Under the pieces are notes generated by a model, which saw only the letters and a program-made list of their open reading frames with translations, ran no database searches and was not told where the DNA came from. Source: Candidatus Woesearchaeota archaeon (GTDB lineage: Archaea > Nanobdellota > Nanobdellia > Woesearchaeales > UBA583). Taken from it: 64,000 nucleotides of DNA. The position numbers were made by a program, and so were the translations under genes. Location: NCBI GenBank assembly GCA_023898345.1, contig CP060218.1, positions 868,001 through 932,000 on the forward strand, read 5' to 3'. Position 1 is the stretch's first letter. Every line of letters begins with the position of its first letter. This document shows, in pieces, positions 59,332-64,000 of this stretch.

Positions 59332-62300
59332 TTAATCTATTCCCTCCTCATGAACAAATCGAATTTCAATTTCATCACCAATACCATTTGGCTTGAACAG
59401 GAGAACATTTCCAGAAGATCGTTCAAAATCAACCCCACTTAATGTTTCTGAAATTTTATTAAAATTAACAATGTCCACATTCCTACTTAAGTGAAAATCA
59501 AGTGTCCCCTCAAAAGAAAAACCGTCCGTAACAAGTGCTTGAATTTTTTTACCTATGGTGTCCCAAGCATCATTCTCAACAGAACCTGTGTTAGCAAGCA
59601 AACGAATCTTCCCTGTCACAGGATCAAAGGAAACAAGATCAGAATAGTCTGATTTTATCATATGCAAAAAAACAAGATTAGTTTCGCCCTTCTCCCATAA
59701 ACGATCAACCATTTGAGTCTCTCGCAGAAAGTTCTTGGCAGAATCCACGGGACGAGTTGGAAATCGAGTAAAATCTCGCTTTATAAGATCATAACTATTA
59801 GTTTTTTCCCTGTTCAAAGGAAAAACTACTCCCGTTTCCTTGTTAAAGACAAGAACACCATTATCAGTTTTTCCACTATTGTCTAAATTTTTGATTGCCA
59901 CATATTGGTTACGATCTCCAAATTGAAAAGCATTTCCCCTGTCAGGATTAACGTCAAATCTCCCGCCCGAGAAAGTAATCTTCGACTCCTTCAATTGTAA
60001 TTGAAACTCTGTAATACTACGAAGTGCATCATAAACCCCATTCTCAAGTTCAATTCGTTGCTCAAGATTTAAAGCCTCTAAAACTGGAGATAGTGGCTCA
60101 CAAGGACTACCCGAACAAGATTTGAAAAGATTACGAAGATTACGATAATAAGTTTTCTTAGCAATTTCATTGTACACCTTAGTGAGATCTACAAATCTTT
60201 TTGAGTGAGCTCCATCTTCAACAATTTCTAGAGCGAATTTCTTTATCCCTTTTCCAATTCCACTTTTACTAGCGCCCTTTAAGGTAACGATGTCAAGAGC
60301 GATGAAAGCAGACCCAATGGTGCAATCTAGAGCTGTGGATCCCGAATAAGTAACGTGAGAACAGGCATCACTAGTGAGAACATAACTCTCGATTGTATCT
60401 GTTACTAGAAAATTGACGACAGGGCCAGCTACGGGCAACACGTTAATATACCCTCTTGCTTTGTTTGTCCAGAAGAGAATGTTGTATGTTGTTCCTTCCA
60501 GATTTTTGTACTCGCCAGTTTCCAAAATCTTGATGACATTCTCAAGACCGACATCATTCACAAGCAGGGCAACTTCACTTTTGTCAGCCCACAAATTCCT
60601 GTCCAGAGCCATGAGTCCTTCTCCTATCTCATAGTTTTCATTGTGGTAGCAGCTAAAGAGGCGGTTGTTTGAAATGTTCCCAATAATAATTAGTGTTCCA
60701 TCTTCTAAGTCAAAATAGTCGTTGCAAGAAACATCGTCGTACTCGTACACAGCATGAACATCGTAGAAAATAGAGCCATTGTTGTGCAGTTCGTCGAGAA
60801 CGGTAATAAGCTCCTGAAACTCTGGCGTGTCTTTTGTCCAGCCCAAAGGAAGAGAGAAAATAACATTTTTTGCTGCGGGGCTTCCGCTTGGATTCGTTGC
60901 ACTAAAGTACGATTCCAGTTCTGCAAAGGACAAGTCCGCATACGTGTTTGTTGCGTACACGGCGTCGCTCGTCATATATGCTTTTTCTTCTGAACCAAAA
61001 CCATACACATTTCCAAAGGTATATTCATCGCGAGCGCCGGGAACGACAAAGTCCGAGCCGACAATGAGTACGTTCTCGCAGCCTGCACATTCAAGTCTAA
61101 CCCTTCCCGCAACTTCATCGACATAGTTGTCGATTTCCCCTCGTCCACCCTTCGTTCGAATATCATTAAGATATTCATGCATAGACGCATAAGGAGCGTC
61201 AAAGTCTCCTGTCTTTTCGTATGCGGCCAAATCCATGACAATTCCCTTTTCCTTTGCTGCTTTTCCATACAGTTTCGTGACAATTAAATCGACAGTATCG
61301 CGAGAATCCTCACCATATTCTTGTATCATCCTTTCGCTGTGTGTAAGATAGAGATTAACCGCAGGTTCACTGTCGTCAAGAATGTTTATGGTTGCAATTG
61401 CAGGTCCGTGTTTGATGAGTGTTTCTCCAGTTTCTGCACTGCTCTTTACCGTGAACAGACATTCCTTGTACGAACCTGAGATTGGAGACCCCGAAGGACA
61501 CTCTGAAGAAAAAACATTTGTGTCATACACAAGCGGCGACCCATACGCAGTTCCTTCGATTTGCAAACGAGCGACAAAACTTGACCCGTGTTTTTTGTAC
61601 ACGTTCTGTTGTTCAAGAGAATAATCAAGACGGATGGAGTAGCCGTTTGCAAGTACGCATCTTCCTTGGTCTGCGGAGCAGGCGTAATTTGCGGAACAGA
61701 AGAGCTCAGCTTTCTTGACGAGCTTCCCGCTTCCGTCGTTCACGCATCTGTACAGGGTATTTGCCGAGCACGAAAAGGAGTTTTCACTTTCGCATTCGCT
61801 CAGCACACTTTTGTCGTACCAGCAATAACCAAACTGATTGGGGAGATTCACACAAAACGGAGTTTGACCATTGCATTGATTGTCACTTGAACAGGAACAT
61901 GCACGCGACGAACCATCTCTTCCGTTCGGACACATATTTGTATCAACACATTCATTTTCACTGTTGAACTCTTCATCATTACAGTCAGATTCTAAATCAA
62001 GAACTGAAGACCAAAATGATTTTTGTGCTACAAGATATTCATCGGGATAAAAGTTTGCGCTCGGTCTTTCGCAAGTAATGATTATGGATCCCTCTCGGGG
62101 AAAGCCATCTTTGTCTGCGTCCTCATACCATCTTGTGTCTTCATGCACATACGCAGAAAGAGAAGACGTCCCGTCGTCGCAGTCAGTGTTAGAACTGCTG
62201 TATCCAGAAGGTGTACTTGTTCCGGAACTGCACACAAAACTGAGGGTGCCGGGGTAACCATCGCCGTCTGCGTCTCTGTACAGTTGTTTGTAGGTTGTCT

Positions 62301-64000
62301 TTGCAGAGCTTGAGTCATCACAGTCATCACTGTTTTTAACATAGGTCAACCCATTTATGCTCCCGCAGCTTCCAGAGCTGGAAAGGGCTGTCGAAAAAAC
62401 ACTCCCGTATCCGTCGCCGTCTGCATCACGATAACAGATTGTTCCGGAGGAGCAAACATTGTTTTCACAAATCCCCGATTCACATTCGACGTTGCCGTCA
62501 CAATAGGCCCCTGTTTTTTCACTCAGACAGGATTGGATTAAAGCAGAAATTTGAGTACATTGACAACTCGTTCCTTTTCCAGTCTGATTTTCATAAGCAA
62601 CACAACTTCTTCCGTTTGAACAGGTGTAATCAGAAACACACTCTAAACCAATTTTCTGACTTCTTGAAATAATCGAATATGTTTTGTGGTCTGAGGAACT
62701 AATTGTTGATTGTCCCACTGAAGAAATTTCGAGTTGAAACTCTCCACTGGTTGGGAGATAGCTAGAAGTGAGTTCTTCTGTTTGAACTTGTACGGAGGGG
62801 CTTGTCGTACTTACTCCGATAAGGTCTTTTCCAGTTGCTGTTCTTAATCCGTAAGAGCTCAAAGAACAGGTTCCTGCCTTGTTTGAGGGACAGACTGTTC
62901 CGTGCGTTTGCCAATCAAAAGCAAGGGCGTTGTATCCGTAATTAAGTGTGAATGCCGTCCCGAAATAATTTCGATTAAGTTCTTGTATGTACACGCCAGC
63001 AGCGCCCAAAGCATTCTTTTCTGTATCCAAACTGGTCTTTCCAACTTCGTTTTTTATGACTCCATTTCTGTACACGGCGTATGTACATCTGGCGTTTCCC
63101 TCAGCATTTGTTGCAAAATCGCATTCAACAAAATCATCTTCATCAACAAGCTGAGCGACATAGGAACGTGCAACTTCTTCTAAGAGTGTGTGTTCGTTGT
63201 ATGAGAGAACTTGTGTCTGTAAAAAGTCTTTTTCGTTGAGACCCGAACTTCCCATCAAGTTCGCCAAAGTTTGGGCATAGTTTGTGGCAAGAACTTCAAA
63301 CGATTCATTTGTCTCTCCGACAGAAAAGGAAGAGGACAGAGTGAACTCCTGTTCTTCACAAGAAAATCTTGTTTCTAAAGAGTAAGTGCCTGCGACAAAT
63401 AAGGGGGAGAGACGGTATGCTTTGTTAAAGAGTTTGGGACTTGAGACGGGAACATATCCCACTCGGCTTTCGTCAAGAGACTCATTATTCACATCAAAGA
63501 TTTCAAAGGAAACAACGCAAAAACTAGTAAAGTTTTCTGCGTTTTCTAAAACTCCGTAGATATTAAGAATACCCCCAAAGGGAAGAATCTCTTCGTGGAC
63601 AAAGTGGGAAACAAAGACTGTTTGCGGAGTGCGAAGTGTGGAAACAAAGGAAGAGTTTGGACTTGTTTGAACATAATCTCTGTTGTTGTGTCGGGTGAAA
63701 ACTTTCCCGTTTAAAGTCATGTTCTCAATGAAATCCAAGGAAAAGGACAAATTTGCCGTGCTTTGTCCTGTGGGAACTTCTATTGTGACAGAGGCAGGAG
63801 AAAACGTGGTGTTTGGAACTTGCCCTTCAAATTCTAGTTTGACTTCAAGCGGCAAAGAATGGTTTGCCATATTGGTTATACTTAGCTGAACATCCAAGCT
63901 TTCATTTTTCCAAAAGTGCTCTGGGGCAGAGTCAAAGTTTACGAACACTTCTTCATCTCCTCTAATTTTGTACAGGGGAGAAAGATAATACTCATTTCCA
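59332..64000 (-). CDS. giant modular secreted protein, toxin-like tip (5' end beyond window)
   Basis: At least 1550 codons; the frame is open to the window edge, so the N-terminus is missing (residue numbers here count from a GTG at 63948). In order: Ig/fibronectin-like beta domains (1-210), a segment with conserved NYFGTAFTLNYGYNALAFDW (about 310-345), Cys-rich modules (430-500), two or more Ca-binding-type repeats (YRDADGDGYG, YRDADGDGYPG, about 506-600; MopE-like), further Cys modules, then from about 716 the region shared with the 851-aa protein, and from about 1370 a diverged tip (HLSRNVDIVNFNKISET, IEIRFVHEEGID). Likely exported and surface-exposed, delivering the tip; family unrecognised. 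This is the complete parent of the shorter versions downstream. Confidence 0.72.
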   Translation of the reverse strand, partial: GNEYYLSPLYKIRGDEEVFVNFDSAPEHFWKNESLDVQLSITNMANHSLPLEVKLEFEGQVPNTTFSPASVTIEVPTGQSTANLSFSLDFIENMTLNGKVFTRHNNRDYVQTSPNSSFVSTLRTPQTVFVSHFVHEEILPFGGILNIYGVLENAENFTSFCVVSFEIFDVNNESLDESRVGYVPVSSPKLFNKAYRLSPLFVAGTYSLETRFSCEEQEFTLSSSFSVGETNESFEVLATNYAQTLANLMGSSGLNEKDFLQTQVLSYNEHTLLEEVARSYVAQLVDEDDFVECDFATNAEGNARCTYAVYRNGVIKNEVGKTSLDTEKNALGAAGVYIQELNRNYFGTAFTLNYGYNALAFDWQTHGTVCPSNKAGTCSLSSYGLRTATGKDLIGVSTTSPSVQVQTEELTSSYLPTSGEFQLEISSVGQSTISSSDHKTYSIISRSQKIGLECVSDYTCSNGRSCVAYENQTGKGTSCQCTQISALIQSCLSEKTGAYCDGNVECESGICENNVCSSGTICYRDADGDGYGSVFSTALSSSGSCGSINGLTYVKNSDDCDDSSSAKTTYKQLYRDADGDGYPGTLSFVCSSGTSTPSGYSSSNTDCDDGTSSLSAYVHEDTRWYEDADKDGFPREGSIIITCERPSANFYPDEYLVAQKSFWSSVLDLESDCNDEEFNSENECVDTNMCPNGRDGSSRACSCSSDNQCNGQTPFCVNLPNQFGYCWYDKSVLSECESENSFSCSANTLYRCVNDGSGKLVKKAELFCSANYACSADQGRCVLANGYSIRLDYSLEQQNVYKKHGSSFVARLQIEGTAYGSPLVYDTNVFSSECPSGSPISGSYKECLFTVKSSAETGETLIKHGPAIATINILDDSEPAVNLYLTHSERMIQEYGEDSRDTVDLIVTKLYGKAAKEKGIVMDLAAYEKTGDFDAPYASMHEYLNDIRTKGGRGEIDNYVDEVAGRVRLECAGCENVLIVGSDFVVPGARDEYTFGNVYGFGSEEKAYMTSDAVYATNTYADLSFAELESYFSATNPSGSPAAKNVIFSLPLGWTKDTPEFQELITVLDELHNNGSIFYDVHAVYEYDDVSCNDYFDLEDGTLIIIGNISNNRLFSCYHNENYEIGEGLMALDRNLWADKSEVALLVNDVGLENVIKILETGEYKNLEGTTYNILFWTNKARGYINVLPVAGPVVNFLVTDTIESYVLTSDACSHVTYSGSTALDCTIGSAFIALDIVTLKGASKSGIGKGIKKFALEIVEDGAHSKRFVDLTKVYNEIAKKTYYRNLRNLFKSCSGSPCEPLSPVLEALNLEQRIELENGVYDALRSITEFQLQLKESKITFSGGRFDVNPDRGNAFQFGDRNQYVAIKNLDNSGKTDNGVLVFNKETGVVFPLNREKTNSYDLIKRDFTRFPTRPVDSAKNFLRETQMVDRLWEKGETNLVFLHMIKSDYSDLVSFDPVTGKIRLLANTGSVENDAWDTIGKKIQALVTDGFSFEGTLDFHLSRNVDIVNFNKISETLSGVDFERSSGNVLLFKPNGIGDEIEIRFVHEEGID

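Overview
The window reads as part of an archaeal chromosome, most like a small-genome DPANN (Woesearchaeota/Pacearchaeota-like) lineage. The evidence is archaeal ribosomal proteins S17e and L14e, deoxyhypusine synthase, an NMD3-like zinc protein, a class III (pilin-type) signal, AT-rich DNA, and TATA boxes centred about 25-28 nt upstream of start codons. That spacing implies mostly leaderless mRNAs, and I used it to choose many starts. Several genes have a bacterial flavour (RlmN, photolyase, SufE, acetolactate synthase), as is common in such lineages. The lineage call is inference.

0-4.6 kb: an AI-2E-type permease, three tandem paralogous hypotheticals, an NMD3-like zinc protein overlapping SufE, and a VOC protein. 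4.7-8.9 kb: an accessory patch with a LamG fragment, a subtilase tail fragment and a subtilase-propeptide-like protein, an inverted-repeat element, and two parallel mini-operons of small Cys-containing membrane proteins each ending in a tiny secreted peptide. 8.9-11.3 kb: a lone acetolactate synthase preceded by a 25-codon Val/Leu-rich leader ORF and competing hairpins, which is the layout of a transcription attenuator. 11.3-38.7 kb: mostly housekeeping and membrane genes: hydrolases, tRNA-Met, S17e-L14e, tRNA-Val, a Kazal lipoprotein, photolyase, an RND pump with a palindromic operator candidate, a CcdA-thioredoxin fusion with a Cys/His-rich small protein, PGK, a large lectin-like/Gly-rich surface protein, a DUF2339 protein, DHS, CYTH, a glycosyltransferase, a DUF4143 ATPase, RlmN and a GT-C-like membrane protein. 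Two families of short interspersed repeats are scattered through this part.

38.8-64 kb: an apparent single minus-strand operon, mostly joined by ATGA overlaps or 1-3 nt gaps. It starts beyond the right edge with a giant modular secreted protein and ends with LamG and large secreted proteins and a pilin-like protein. Between them (47.2-59.3 kb) lies an array that looks like a polymorphic-toxin locus. The giant protein (at least 1538 aa) is repeated as shorter and shorter versions (851 aa, 504 aa, 126 aa, and 45-57 aa secreted mini-proteins that keep only a signal peptide and a short tail). Each version is followed by cytoplasmic immunity-like genes of one of two families: seven copies of family A and three of family B. 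Where the C-terminal tip diverges, the following gene diverges too. The 504-aa version has a different tip, resembling a BECR-fold RNase, and is followed by family B. This is the most interesting system in the window, followed by the acetolactate synthase attenuator.
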